DNA of 64,000 nt from Streptomyces sp. NBC_01471 (GCF_041438865.1 NZ_CP109450.1:5582501-5646500); one strand, 5' to 3'; counted from the stretch's first letter, positions 31,857-40,733 are shown. Notes: generated by a model not told the origin, from the sequence alone. Translations and numbers: made by a program.

Positions 31857-32155
31857 GGAGAACCCCTTGCCGAAGTGTTGATCAACTGGCGGCACACATC
31901 GGCGAACCGTCGCGCCTCCTCATCCGCCAGGCGGTGCATGACGGGCGTTGGCCTGCGGCGGCGCGTCCTGTGTATGCGGGCGAGTGCGGTGAGAAGTGCG
32001 GGGGGCACCCAGTAGAGGTAGGTGCCCGGCACCGAGGCGCGGCGACCTCCCAGGGCGTGAGGGGTCTCGTTTTCTCGGCGCCGGGTGGGCCGGGGCTGTT
32101 GTGGAGAGACATTCCTCAGAGCAGGCCCGACTCCCGGGGCGGGAGTGCGCGTCAC
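31853..32155 (-). CDS. Hypothetical protein, 100 aa
   Basis: GTG 32155 overlaps the upstream stop (GTGA), which decides the start over the longer frame. The N-terminal part is basic (QQPRPTRRRENETPHALGG); the C-terminal part is helical (VMHRLADEEARRFADVCRQL). A hydrophobic patch YLYWVPPALLTALARI sits between. Function unknown. Confidence 0.55.
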   Translation of the reverse strand: MTRTPAPGVGPALRNVSPQQPRPTRRRENETPHALGGRRASVPGTYLYWVPPALLTALARIHRTRRRRPTPVMHRLADEEARRFADVCRQLINTSARGSP

Positions 32156-32643
32156 GCGTCGTTTCCCATCAAGTCGATGACGGCGAGGATGGCGAGGGCG
32201 TACCGGCGCAGGTATGCGCGGGACTCCTCGGGGGTCGGATGCTCGTCCCGCAGGAGACGCAGGAGACGCAGTTCCTCGGTCGGGTACCACGTGGTCCGCC
32301 ACTGAACTACACGGATGAGCAGGACTGTTGCCCTGTGGAAGACGGCGGTGATCCGCGCCGTCTCCTCTTCGCTCCATGCGGGGGCCGGTTTCGGCGGGTG
32401 GTGCCGCGGCGGGAGCGGGAGGCCGAGGCGGATTAACAGGCCGTCGAGCTTGCGGTCGGGTGCGGGGCTGGGATCGGGCTCGGGACGCAGAGCGTCCTCC
32501 AAGGCGTCGATCAGGTCACCGGGGATCCCGTCGGCGGCCAGGGAGCGAGATAGGGATACGGCGAGCATCCGCATCGCCTCGTGGTCGGCGGAGAAAGGCC
32601 GGCTCAGCAGCGCGGCGGCCGTGGCCTGGTCGACGGCGGCCAT
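32152..32643 (-). CDS. Hypothetical protein, 163 aa
   Basis: ATG 32643 overlaps the ATPase stop (TGATG). The product is helical: AAALLSRPFSADHEAMRML, AVSLSRSLAADGIPGDLIDAL, WSEEETARITAVFHRATVLLI, RAYLRRYALAILAVIDLM. No known motif was seen. Coupling to an HATPase suggests a partner-binding or regulatory role. Confidence 0.55.
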   Translation of the reverse strand: MAAVDQATAAALLSRPFSADHEAMRMLAVSLSRSLAADGIPGDLIDALEDALRPEPDPSPAPDRKLDGLLIRLGLPLPPRHHPPKPAPAWSEEETARITAVFHRATVLLIRVVQWRTTWYPTEELRLLRLLRDEHPTPEESRAYLRRYALAILAVIDLMGNDA

Positions 32644-33083
32644 CAGAGCCTCCCCGCGACGTGGAAGACGCACCACGTGGTTGTGCCGTCGTTGTCGACG
32701 CCCCAGTCCATCGCGAGCATGGCAACGAGGAGCAGTCCACGGCCCGAAACGTCGTCGTCGCCCGCCGCGCGCAGTAAGGCTGGAGCGTGATTCCCGTCCG
32801 TGACGTCGACACGCAGTTCGTCAGCGGTGTACCGCACCCGCAGTCCGATGTCACCGTGGCCGTGCTGGATCGCGTTGGTGACCAGCTCGGAAACGCACAA
32901 CACGACGTTCTCCGCCAGGACCTCGGGCACTGCCCAGTGGCGCATGAAAGCTCTGGTTACCCGGCGCATGCGCGCCACGCGGGTCTGCTCCGGGGAGAAG
33001 GCCACCGAGAAAAGGCGGGCGGGGCGGGCGGTCTGCGTCAGTGGCTGTGCGGTGACCGATGAGACGACTGTGCCGCGGGTCAT
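32643..33083 (-). CDS. ATP-binding protein, anti-sigma kinase-like (HATPase_c)
   Basis: A 146-aa protein with the GHKL ATP-binding signature: ENVVLCVSELVTNAIQHG (N box, E-x-x-x-N) and DDVSGRGLLLVAMLAMDWG (G box). Streptomyces has many such RsbW/SpoIIAB-like proteins that bind sigma factors or anti-anti-sigma partners and phosphorylate them. Partner unknown. First gene of a leftward four-gene operon; divergent from the aminotransferase. Confidence 0.85.
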   Translation of the reverse strand: MTRGTVVSSVTAQPLTQTARPARLFSVAFSPEQTRVARMRRVTRAFMRHWAVPEVLAENVVLCVSELVTNAIQHGHGDIGLRVRYTADELRVDVTDGNHAPALLRAAGDDDVSGRGLLLVAMLAMDWGVDNDGTTTWCVFHVAGRL

Positions 33084-33289
33084 CGGAAGCCTCCCAGGTG
33101 GGCGGTGCGAGGGGTCGTGTGGGGTGCGGCGTGGTGGTGCAGCAGGGCACGCCTCGCCTCAGTGATCACCAAGCGTGTCCGGATGGTGACTAGAGAACAC
33201 TGCGCGGTAGAGGCTTGGGAATGACTTTCAGATGACGTTGACCCGTCAGTAACACTGTGTGGGGTGCCGCTGGAATCGACTCTCCTGGC

Positions 33290-34072
33290 ATGGTGACACT
33301 CGATGGAAACCCTGTATCCGCAGACCAGTTGCTCCCCCTGGCCTTGACCGGCCTCGGCCACTTCACATCCATGCGTGTGGGCGACGACGGCACGATCCGC
33401 GGGCTGTCGCTGCACATGGAACGCCTCGTGAGGGACTGCAAGACCGTGTGGGGTGCCGACCTGGACACCGGGCGCGTGCGCACCTACGTGCAGCAGAGCC
33501 TGGGAGAGCGGAACTTCCCGTGTACCGTCCGCGTCACGATCTATGACCCCAAGGTCGAGATGGGGCACCCTGCGCGCGCTGATCAGCCGGAGATCCTGGT
33601 ATCCGTGCGCGATGCCGGCGCGATGCCCCCGGAACCGCTGCGTGCCATGAGCGTGACGTTCGAGCGGGACCTGCCCGAGGTCAAGCATGTCGGTCTCTTC
33701 GGGGCTCTGCATGCCCGCCGCACAGCCCAACTCGCTGGATACGGCGACGCCCTCTTCGTTGGCCATGACGGGTTCGTGTCGGAGGGTGGCACGTGGAACG
33801 CGGGCTTCATCGACCAGGACGGCACGGTCGTGTGGCCGCAGGCTCCCGTGCTTCCCGGCGTCACCATGGCTCTGCTCCAGCAGCACGCCGAGCACAGGGT
33901 GGCCACTGTCACGCTGGAGCAGGCGAGGGCCGTGGCAGCCGCGTTCGCGACGAACACGAGTATCGGCGTCCGGCCGCTGTCCGCGATCGATGCGACCGAA
34001 CTCCCCACCGAACACCCGCTCTTGAGCCGACTTCAAGAGACTTACCTCTCGATCCCCGGCGAGACCCTGTAG
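33290..34072 (+). CDS. Class IV PLP-dependent aminotransferase family protein
   Basis: ATG 33290 (MVTLDGNPVSADQLLPLAL); 260 aa. Family features: FTSMRVGDDGTIRGLSLHMERL near the start, the probable PLP Lys in PEVKHVGLFGALHARRTAQ, and the motif DGFVSEGGTWNAGFID that contacts the cofactor phosphate, followed by PGVTMALLQQHAE. Members are branched-chain or D-amino acid aminotransferases and aminodeoxychorismate lyases; the substrate here cannot be set. Confidence 0.82.
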   Translation: MVTLDGNPVSADQLLPLALTGLGHFTSMRVGDDGTIRGLSLHMERLVRDCKTVWGADLDTGRVRTYVQQSLGERNFPCTVRVTIYDPKVEMGHPARADQPEILVSVRDAGAMPPEPLRAMSVTFERDLPEVKHVGLFGALHARRTAQLAGYGDALFVGHDGFVSEGGTWNAGFIDQDGTVVWPQAPVLPGVTMALLQQHAEHRVATVTLEQARAVAAAFATNTSIGVRPLSAIDATELPTEHPLLSRLQETYLSIPGETL

Positions 34073-34081
34073 AACGAGAGC

Positions 34082-34999
34082 ATGACGGGGGTGACCAGGT
34101 GGACCGGCCGAGAGGCTGGTCTGCTGCGAAAGGCAATGCGTAAGCCCGGCAAAGCGTTCGCCGAGCTGGTCGGGGTGAACCCGCGCCAGATTCCCAGGTG
34201 GGAAGGCCGTGGCGAGACCCTGGAACTCAGCCTCACCAATCAAGCGGCCCTCGATACCGTCCTCTCCGAGGCCCCCCGCGACATACAACAACGGTTCGCA
34301 GCGCTCATCACCGAGCGGGCCGCCGTCGAGAACGACGAGCGCGCAGAGGAACTGCTGCGCCGCGACTCCCGCACGAGCCGGCGCCCCGTCGACGGGATGC
34401 TGATGACGCTTGTCGAGGAGGGCATCTACCTGTCCGGTGCGGACAACCGCTCGGTCTGGCTGGACAGCTTCCTCATCGACATCTACCCGACGACGAACGA
34501 GGACTACGAGAAGTTCGTGCGGCTCACCAGGCACCGGCCGCCGCAGCACTGGCCCAGCGGCCGGTGTCCCACCGATCTGTCTCACCATCCGGTGGTGTGG
34601 GTGACCTGGCTCGACGTCAACGCGTACGCCCGCTGGTCCGGAAAGGCTCTGCCCACAGCCCGACAGTGGGAGAAGGCCGCCCGCGGCACGAAGGGCCGCA
34701 TCTATCCTTGGGGCAACGAGCCTACGGCCGCCAAGGCGAACATCTCCGAGACTGGAATGGACGACACGACGCCTGTCTCCCGGTACCAGTCCGGTGCCAG
34801 CCCCTACGGCGTTTTCGACATGTGCGGCAACACGTGGGAGTGGTGCTCCACCGAGGAGACCCCCGGTAGCGGCCGGTATGAGCTGAAGGGGTCGGCCTTC
34901 ACGAGCCCATTCGAGAGAGCGGCCCCCTCGTTGCAGAACGCGGCGAACAGCTCGATGCAGGACAATGACACCGGATTCCGCTGCGTCAGTCGGCCCTGA
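34082..34999 (+). CDS. HTH-like plus SUMF1/FGE-fold protein, 305 aa
   Basis: ATG 34082, 10 bp after the aminotransferase. Residues 1-60 look like a small DNA-binding region (LLRKAMRKPGKAFAELVGVNPRQIPRWEG). Residues about 105-305 form an SUMF1 (formylglycine-generating enzyme-like) domain: SVWLDSFLIDIYPTTNEDYEKFV, HPVVWVTWLDVNAYARWSGK, LPTARQWEKAARG, FDMCGNTWEWCS, GFRCV. The paired active-site cysteines of true FGE (pattern CxxxxC near CNRYR) are not found; the region reads LQNAANSSMQDND. It is probably a sugar- or ligand-binding, or hercynine-type, relative rather than a sulfatase activator. Confidence 0.75.
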   Translation: MTGVTRWTGREAGLLRKAMRKPGKAFAELVGVNPRQIPRWEGRGETLELSLTNQAALDTVLSEAPRDIQQRFAALITERAAVENDERAEELLRRDSRTSRRPVDGMLMTLVEEGIYLSGADNRSVWLDSFLIDIYPTTNEDYEKFVRLTRHRPPQHWPSGRCPTDLSHHPVVWVTWLDVNAYARWSGKALPTARQWEKAARGTKGRIYPWGNEPTAAKANISETGMDDTTPVSRYQSGASPYGVFDMCGNTWEWCSTEETPGSGRYELKGSAFTSPFERAAPSLQNAANSSMQDNDTGFRCVSRP

Positions 35000-35037
35000 G
35001 GCGGCGCCGGCGCATCTGGCGGCAGCGGTCGGGCGGC

Positions 35038-35547
35038 TCACCTCAGCCCCTCCTGAACCTCAGGAACGACCACGGCGACAAAGCCGGAGTGCTCTTCGAT
35101 CCAGCGCAGCTCCTGCTTGTACTCATCGCGGCGCGGGCTGATGACGGAGTGGGTGACCACCACGACCCCGTCCGCATAACCGGCCCGAATCTGCTGTCGC
35201 ACACGGCACCACCCCGGGCGCGCTACCGGATCCGTCGCACCGTGGTGGTCGGTGTAGGACTGTCCCAGTCCCACCCGCCAGGTCTGACGCACTGCGAAGG
35301 CCCCGGCGGCATCCAGGGAGTGCCGCGGTTCATGCCCTCCGACGGACAGCGAATACAGGCACACCCGCGGCGCTCGACCCCTGGCGTGGAGCTGCGCGAC
35401 TATCCGCCCGAGGTGATCGCGCCGGGCCGCCGCGAGCTGGGCGTACGGGTCGACCTCAATGCGTACCTTCTCGGGGCGTAAGAACACATCGAAGGCGTGC
35501 TCCTGGTCCATCCAGGACTGAGTTGTGCGGGCGGTGCTCTGGCGCAT
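35038..35547 (-). CDS. Hypothetical protein, 169 aa
   Basis: No recognised family. Features: FDVFLRPEKVRIEVDPYAQ, HLGRIVAQLHARGRAPRVCLYSL, IRAGYADGVVVVTHSVISP, KQELRWIEEHSGFVAVVVPEV. The alternation of strands and helices with ADGVVVVTHS and SGFVAVVVPE is reminiscent of the Rossmann-like fold in small recombinase-type proteins, but no catalytic Ser/Arg set is present. Convergent with the SUMF1 gene. Confidence 0.5.
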   Translation of the reverse strand: MRQSTARTTQSWMDQEHAFDVFLRPEKVRIEVDPYAQLAAARRDHLGRIVAQLHARGRAPRVCLYSLSVGGHEPRHSLDAAGAFAVRQTWRVGLGQSYTDHHGATDPVARPGWCRVRQQIRAGYADGVVVVTHSVISPRRDEYKQELRWIEEHSGFVAVVVPEVQEGLR

Positions 35548-35751
35548 TGCTGGCCTCGGCTCTTAGTGGGGCAGTAGGGCTGCTGACGCCGACCCGGTGG
35601 AATCGAGTGTGTCCGGCGCCGTGCACAGCAGCTAACTCCCGCCCTGCCGAGCTGGGTTAGGGGATCGACGCGTTTCGCCGTGCGTGACCAATAGGGGCTT
35701 TTGCCTATCTCTTTACCTGACAGTGTGTGCGCGAAGATCTACTCTGCGGTT

Positions 35752-37029
35752 ATGGATGCCACGCGCAACGAGGCCCTTGAGGCGTGGATGAACGAGCATG
35801 GCCACAGCTCTAACAGCCTTGCCAGAGAAGCGAATACGGCTTTGGAACGCCTCACCGGTCGGCCTGGGCGCTATGACGGACGCATGGTCCGGGACTGGCG
35901 TTCCGGAAGGGTCCGTTGGCCTAACGAAGTAACTCGGCGGGCGCTTGAAGACGTCACGGGGTTGTCCCCGGTCGCTTTAGGCTTCGTGCCACGGGGGCGG
36001 CCCTCGCGTACGGCAGCCCCACAGCAGGAGGACCCCATGCACCGCCGTACATTCGTCACCGGATCTCTCACGGCAGCTGTGGCCGCCGCCGTCCCTGGTG
36101 CTGCCTCCCCCCGCACGATCGGTATGAGTGACGTCGAGCGCCTGCAGCGCAAGTTCGCTTCTGTTGTTGCCAGTGACCACCGCCACGGCGGTCAGCTCGG
36201 CATCGAGCAGCGGGCCACAGCCCTCGCCGACGAAGCCCTGAATCTTCAGAACTCCGGCTATGCCACCCAGCGCGTACGTAGCAACCTCTACGCCACCGCA
36301 GCTTCGTTTCGTTCCTCAGCGATGTGGGCCGCTATCGACGGCCGCCGCTACCACGAAGCAGTCGGCCACATGCGCGAGGCCCAGACCCTCGCCGAACTCT
36401 CCGGCGATCAAGCGATCAAGTTCCGCATCTGGTCTCATGCGGGCAGCCTCTACCGGCACATGGGGCGCCCGGCTGATGCGCTCGCCGCTAACGATGTCGC
36501 GCGGAACCTTCACATCACCCGCCGCGACCCCATGTTCGCCTCACTCGGCATGGCCCGCCAGATGGCTATCCAGGGGGCCGCGCACGAGCGACGCAGCCTG
36601 AGCCGAACCTTCGATCAGGCGCAGGACGCAATGAGCCGGGCCGAGCCGGACACCTATCGGCCTGTGTGGCTGCTGGCCTTCTATGACGAGGCTGAGCTCC
36701 ACTCTCTCGCGCTCACGGCCCACCTCGCCGTCGGTGACTGGCCTACCGCGGAGTATCACGCGCACCGCTGCCTGGCAGCGCTCAGGCCACACATGCGCCG
36801 ATCCCGAGCCATCGCGACCAGTCGCCTCGCCCACGCCCAGCTCGCACAAGGAGACGCTGACACCGCTACGCATTCCGCTATGTCCGTGCCAGTCGAGGCC
36901 GCTACCCAGCACGCACGAGTTTCGCGCATGCTTCAGGAGTTCAGTGCTGCCCTGCGCGCCACCGCGCCGGGCAGCGTCAGCACACGCACCTGGACCGAGC
37001 ACACTGCCGCTTGGAGGGCCACAGCATGA
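35752..37029 (+). CDS. TPR-type transcriptional regulator, 425 aa
   Basis: ATG 35752 (MDATRNEALEAWMNEHGHSS). The first 70 residues contain a DNA-binding-like helix set (NSLAREANTALERLTGRPG, RMVRDWRSGRVRWPNEVTRRALEDVTG). A linker follows with MHRRTFVTGSLTAAVAAAVPG (twin-Arg-like but internal), then helical repeats: HYEAVGHMREAQTLAEL-type TPRs, KFRIWSHAGSLYRHMGRPADALAAN, HAHRCLAALRPHM. This layout is common in Streptomyces orphan regulators. It is coupled to a GNAT gene by a 4-bp overlap. Confidence 0.78.
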   Translation: MDATRNEALEAWMNEHGHSSNSLAREANTALERLTGRPGRYDGRMVRDWRSGRVRWPNEVTRRALEDVTGLSPVALGFVPRGRPSRTAAPQQEDPMHRRTFVTGSLTAAVAAAVPGAASPRTIGMSDVERLQRKFASVVASDHRHGGQLGIEQRATALADEALNLQNSGYATQRVRSNLYATAASFRSSAMWAAIDGRRYHEAVGHMREAQTLAELSGDQAIKFRIWSHAGSLYRHMGRPADALAANDVARNLHITRRDPMFASLGMARQMAIQGAAHERRSLSRTFDQAQDAMSRAEPDTYRPVWLLAFYDEAELHSLALTAHLAVGDWPTAEYHAHRCLAALRPHMRRSRAIATSRLAHAQLAQGDADTATHSAMSVPVEAATQHARVSRMLQEFSAALRATAPGSVSTRTWTEHTAAWRATA

Positions 37030-37565
37030 CCACAGCAGCCGCCATCGAACTGCGCACTTTCACCGAACTAGACGCTGTCCGCGGGGATCTGCTCGATGTG
37101 TATGCCGAAGTGCGAGCCCCGCTGCTGCACCTGCCGAACTACGCAGTCACCGCGTTCGGCGAGCGCCTGGACAGGCATAGCACCGAACCGGGATTCGCCG
37201 CAGTGCTGGCCTACGCAGATGACCAGCCGGTGGGGTACTCCTACGGCAACAGGATCGAGAGCGGCGATAGGTACTGGCAGCGCACCAACCCGGCATTGGA
37301 TGAGAAGTACACGGTGCACCCTGCCGTGGCTCTGAAGGAGATCGGCGTTCGTCCCGTATGGCGTGGGACAGGAACTGCACGGCAGATTCACGACACGTTC
37401 CTCGCCAGCCGAGATGAGCAGTACGTGACTCTCATGGTCAATGAGGCAGCCGGAGACGGAAAGGTCCACGCGCTGTACCGGTCTTGGGGCTACGAGGGAG
37501 TAGGGCACAGCCAGCCTTCACCTGCGTCGCCTCGCCTGACGGTGATGATCCGCCGTACCCGGTGA
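37026..37565 (+). CDS. GNAT family N-acetyltransferase
   Basis: ATG 37026 overlaps the regulator stop (ATGA). 179 aa: VLAYADDQPVGYSYGNRIES (strands), ALKEIGVRPVWRGTGTARQIHDTFL (acetyl-CoA loop, RGTGTA), YVTLMVNEAAGDGKVHALYRSWGYEGVG (C-terminal motif). Translational coupling suggests that the regulator and the enzyme act together, for example in resistance or self-modification. Substrate unknown. Confidence 0.85.
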   Translation: MTTAAAIELRTFTELDAVRGDLLDVYAEVRAPLLHLPNYAVTAFGERLDRHSTEPGFAAVLAYADDQPVGYSYGNRIESGDRYWQRTNPALDEKYTVHPAVALKEIGVRPVWRGTGTARQIHDTFLASRDEQYVTLMVNEAAGDGKVHALYRSWGYEGVGHSQPSPASPRLTVMIRRTR

Positions 37566-37648
37566 GTTCCTCCGCGCGCCAAACTTCGCCGACCTGTCCG
37601 TAGGCGAGGCCCTCGCGGAAGGGGCGTGCGTTCATTGCAGAGACATGG

Positions 37649-37660
37649 TGGTGATCACCA
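37649..37660. promoter_or_regulatory. 12-bp palindrome abutting a start codon
   Basis: TGGTGATCACCA is a perfect palindrome ending one base before ATG 37662. Such a site is well placed to block initiation and could be an autoregulatory operator of the HicA-like gene. Confidence 0.45.
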
Positions 37661-37661
37661 T

Positions 37662-37829
37662 ATGAAGGGCGATCGGCACCCGAAGCCGGACGTCGAGGCG
37701 GCTCTCCGGCGAGCGGAGAGTGCTGGCCTGAAGGTCAAACTCGACCAGAATGGACGCCGGTGGGGATACGTGATCTGTTGCCCGTGCTCACTTCCGGAAC
37801 GGGAGGACGTGGCCGCTCGTCGCCCGTAA
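37662..37829 (+). CDS. HicA-like small protein, possibly truncated, 55 aa
   Basis: Begins MKGDRHPKPDVEAALRRAES, then AGLKVKLDQNGRRWGYVICC. Streptomyces HicA-like toxins have a similar opening, a double-stranded RNA-binding-like GRRWG segment, and a longer tail with WSTP or SIWSTPR. Here the tail is replaced by PCSLPEREDVAARRP, so the gene may be a shortened relative. No antitoxin gene is adjacent. Assignment by pattern memory. Confidence 0.4.
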   Translation: MKGDRHPKPDVEAALRRAESAGLKVKLDQNGRRWGYVICCPCSLPEREDVAARRP

Positions 37830-38066
37830 GTTTGGGTCATGGCTGAGACGCGGGATCATGGATCCTGGGGGGTCAGTGCGGGTGCACTCGTGCCAGCCGG
37901 TCGCTCCGCAGCTCGGTGCGTTGCCGCTCGGCCGTCCGGGAGGGGGACGTCGTAGGCGGCCAACCCGGCGGCGGCGACGCCGACCTAGCGGGTGACGTGC
38001 TCGGGCGGCAGTTCCAGCCGTATCTTCGGAACCGGCGGCGCCAGAGCAGGAACTTGAGAAGACGAC

Positions 38067-38098
38067 GGTGGTGAGCCGACCGGGGTCGGCTCACCACC
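38067..38098 (-). terminator. 15-bp hairpin terminator after RiPP precursor
   Basis: Bases 38067-38081 and 38084-38098 form a perfect 15-bp stem with a 2-nt loop, 17 bp beyond the precursor stop codon. It probably ends the leftward radical SAM/precursor operon. Confidence 0.75.
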
Positions 38099-38114
38099 GC
38101 GGGTTGCCTCTGGT

Positions 38115-38270
38115 TCAGAGGGTGTAGGCCCAGCCGAAGATGCCAGCGGTCTCGTGGCACTCGCCAGCCTGCGATGCGGAGGTGGCGAGGGCGTCCCGGC
38201 TGGCCTGGATACGCTCGGTGAGCGGGAGGGGGGTCTGCGGAGTGTTGTCAGGGGTGTTGGTGCTCGGCAT
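38115..38270 (-). CDS. RiPP precursor peptide, 51 aa (cyclophane type candidate)
   Basis: ATG 38270 lies inside the 3' end of the radical SAM gene (23-bp overlap). Sequence in parts: MPSTNTPDNTPQTPLPL, TERIQASRDALATSASQAG, ECHETAGIFGWAYTL. The N-terminal leader is Thr/Pro-rich. The C-terminal core ends in GIFGWAYTL, rich in aromatic residues (H, F, W, Y) that are suitable for radical SAM carbon-carbon macrocyclisation. Strongly coupled to its maturase. Confidence 0.72.
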   Translation of the reverse strand: MPSTNTPDNTPQTPLPLTERIQASRDALATSASQAGECHETAGIFGWAYTL

Positions 38271-39384
38271 GGCGCAGGATTCCTTCCAATAGGTTGATTT
38301 TGCTGGTGTGGCAGAAGGTGGTCTCAGTGGCGTCCAGGCGGCCCGTCTCGAAGTACTTGTTCGCGGGCTGACCTCCGCGGCAGTAGGTGAAGTAGGAGCA
38401 GGCTCGGCGGCAGTTGGCGACGCCAGCCAGGGCTTCGGCGACCCAGGGCACTTCATGTGCGTGGGCAGCCAGGGTGGCCAGCGGGGTCTGGAGGACGTTC
38501 CCTGCAGTGAACGAGCCGTGCTGGGGCGAGCGGAAGCCGGCTAGCTCCGCGCCCAGGGGAAGGTAGTCGCCGTCCCAGGTCACCATGGGCAGCGGGACTA
38601 CCGGCCGGTCGGCGCGCCGAGTGCCGGCGCCGGCCAGTTCCTCGCGGATGTAGGTGTAGGCGTGGTCGAGTTCCCGCACCCGAATACGGGGATCGGCCTG
38701 CCAGCAGGCCGACAGTTCCTGCCAGAACGCGGTTGCGTCCCCGTACGACTCGGGCACGCCTTCGAACATACCCTTCTTCTCGGCGAGGTTGACGCCCAGG
38801 CCGTCGCAGCCCAGCTCGCAGGCGAAGCGGTACAGAGCGGTGGCCGCGCCCGGGGACGTGTCGGCCACCACTGCGATGACATTGAAGGGGATCCCGGCAC
38901 GGCGAAGTGTCTCGATGCCGCTGATCACCCGGTCCAGGGTCGGCTGGCCCGCCCAGTCCACCCGTGCGGCGTTCGCATCCCCGGGGCCGTCCACGCTCAC
39001 CGCCACCCGCACCGGCACGGTCGCGAACAGCTCGCACCACGCCTCGTCGATGAGGGCGGCGTTGGTCTGCACCGCGTGCGTCACCGGGTACGCCTCGCCC
39101 GGACTGAACGGTTCCACCAAGGAGCGGAAATACGCCGGGCCCACGGCCAGCGGCTCACCGCCGTGCCACACCACGGTCACCGGGTGCCGCCGGGACCACC
39201 CCCGGACGCCATCGGCGACTGCCCGGACGACCTCCGGGCTCATACGCCGGGACACCTTGCGCTCCGGGAGGTAGCAGTAGGAGCAGTCGAGGTTGCATAG
39301 TGTCGTCGGCTGCATCAGCAGCACCGGCGGCGTCTCGGCCAGCTCCGCCCGTAACTCCCGCAGTGCTGCCGCCGCGAGCGTCAT
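38248..39384 (-). CDS. Radical SAM/SPASM peptide maturase (AmcB-like)
   Basis: A 378-aa enzyme. The radical SAM cluster is C30, C34, C37 (TLCNLDCSYCYLPERK). The barrel contains VVWHGGEPLAVGPAYFRSL and VRVAVSVDGPGDANAARVDW. The C-terminal SPASM region has VANCRRACSYFTYCRGGQPANKYFETG and TETTFCHTSK for auxiliary clusters. The ANKYFETG...TET..C ending matches, from memory, cyclophane-forming maturases of the AmcB/3-residue cyclophane group. It probably crosslinks aromatic residues in the overlapping 51-aa peptide. Confidence 0.84.
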   Translation of the reverse strand: MTLAAAALRELRAELAETPPVLLMQPTTLCNLDCSYCYLPERKVSRRMSPEVVRAVADGVRGWSRRHPVTVVWHGGEPLAVGPAYFRSLVEPFSPGEAYPVTHAVQTNAALIDEAWCELFATVPVRVAVSVDGPGDANAARVDWAGQPTLDRVISGIETLRRAGIPFNVIAVVADTSPGAATALYRFACELGCDGLGVNLAEKKGMFEGVPESYGDATAFWQELSACWQADPRIRVRELDHAYTYIREELAGAGTRRADRPVVPLPMVTWDGDYLPLGAELAGFRSPQHGSFTAGNVLQTPLATLAAHAHEVPWVAEALAGVANCRRACSYFTYCRGGQPANKYFETGRLDATETTFCHTSKINLLEGILRHAEHQHP

Positions 39385-39503
39385 CGACGCCTCAGCTCAC
39401 TGGTAACGACCATGCGTCATGGATAGCGGCAGAGCTTCGGGAATCCCGACGGAACGTCGAACTCTCCACGCGATCGAGTGAATCCCCGCTCACCAGCGCC
39501 GCA

Positions 39504-39814
39504 GGTCAGGAGAAGATGCGCTAAACAGAGATGGCGGCAAGGAGGACCAAGCCAGTTTCGAGGCGCTGAAGGCCCAGCTGGCCGCCGCCATCCAGGACCG
39601 TGAGGCGGCCGAACTCGCTGCCCGTCAGCCGCGCCAGCGCACCGCGCCACCGGCCCGGCAGGCCCGGACCACCAACCAGGAGATCCTGGCCATCGAAGTG
39701 GGGCGGCTGATCGGCCTGTCGGCCCGTCAGGGGACCGGCGCGGTCGTCAAGTCGATCCTCGTGCTCGGCGGCCAGGTCTACCGGGGTAACAACGAGGATC
39801 TCTTCGCACTATGA
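39504..39814 (+). pseudogene. 3' remnant of an unknown gene
   Basis: An open frame without a credible start reads ALNRDGGKEDQASFEALKA, then RTTNQEILAIEVGRLIGLSA and RQGTGAVVKSILVLGGQVY, ending EDLFAL at the TGA 39812-39814. The region is strongly protein-like but begins abruptly, just before a degenerate IS. It is probably the C-terminal piece of a gene cut by IS activity. Confidence 0.5.
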
Positions 39815-40733
39815 GCACTAGGCAGTTTCGTTTGGATCAGTTGGTCGTTGGTCCGAGTGTGTCGTTGACTGATGCGCAGTGGGCGCGGATCGAGCCGTTG
39901 CTCCCGGATCGGACGCCGAAGCGGGGTGGCCGTTGGCGGGACCATCGAGAGGTGATCGACGCGATTGCCTTCAACTTCCAGACCGGCACGCAGTGGGTTC
40001 ACCTGCCGGAGAAGTACGGCAACTGGCGAGGTGTCTACAACCGGCTGCGGATGTGGGCTGTCGACGGTACGTGGGAGCGGGTCTTCACCACTCTGGTGGC
40101 CCAGGCCGACGCGGACGGGGACCTCAACTGGGCCGTGTCGGTGGACTCCACGATCGTGCGGGCTCACCAGCACGCGGCCGGGGCCCGGGAAAAGGGGCCC
40201 CGGCGGGCGAACCTGTCGACCACGCCATCGGCCGGTCCCGCGGCGGACTGAGCACGAAGATCCACCTCGCCGCCGACGACTGCTGCCGCCCACTGGCCTT
40301 CCACCTCACCGCCGGACAGGCCGGTGACGGCCCTTCTTCACCGACGTCATGGCCCGCCTGCGCGTTCCTCGTCGGCGAGGACGGCCCCGCACCAGGCCGG
40401 ACCTGGTCCTGGCCGACAAGGCGTACTCCTCCCGCGCGATCCGCGAGCACCTGCGCAAGCGCGGCATCCGGGCAGTGATCCCCGTGCCCGCCGACCAGCG
40501 CGGACACCGGCTACGCCGGGGCAGCCGGGGCGGCAGACCACCGGCCTTCGACCGTGAGACTTACAAGTGGCGCAACGCTGTCGAACGGTGTATCAATCGC
40601 CTGAAGTCAGTGGCGCGGGATCGCCACCCGCTACGAGAAGACCGCCACCGTCTATCTGGCCGGACTCCACATCGCCGGTATTTTCCTCTGGTCTGCCCGA
40701 TCCTTCGTCCTCAGACGTGACTGTGGACGTTGA
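39811..40733 (+). pseudogene. IS5-family transposase with several frameshifts
   Basis: The first frame (MSTRQFRLDQLVVGPSVSLTDAQW to VSVDSTIVRAHQHAAGAREKG) holds the DNA-binding region and first Asp. The sense frame then changes near 40195 (GEPVDHAIGRSRGGLSTKIHLA), near 40330 (FTDVMARLRVPRRRGRPRTR, LVLADKAYSSRAIREHLRKRG) and near 40610. There the Glu-helix ERCINRLK continues in another frame as QWRGIATRYEKTATVYLAGL. At least three indels make it non-functional unless it is repaired by frameshifting. Clear IS ends were not found. Confidence 0.85.

Noticed and set aside
34082..34999. True formylglycine-generating enzyme
   Set aside because: The two active-site cysteines are absent and no sulfatase gene is nearby.
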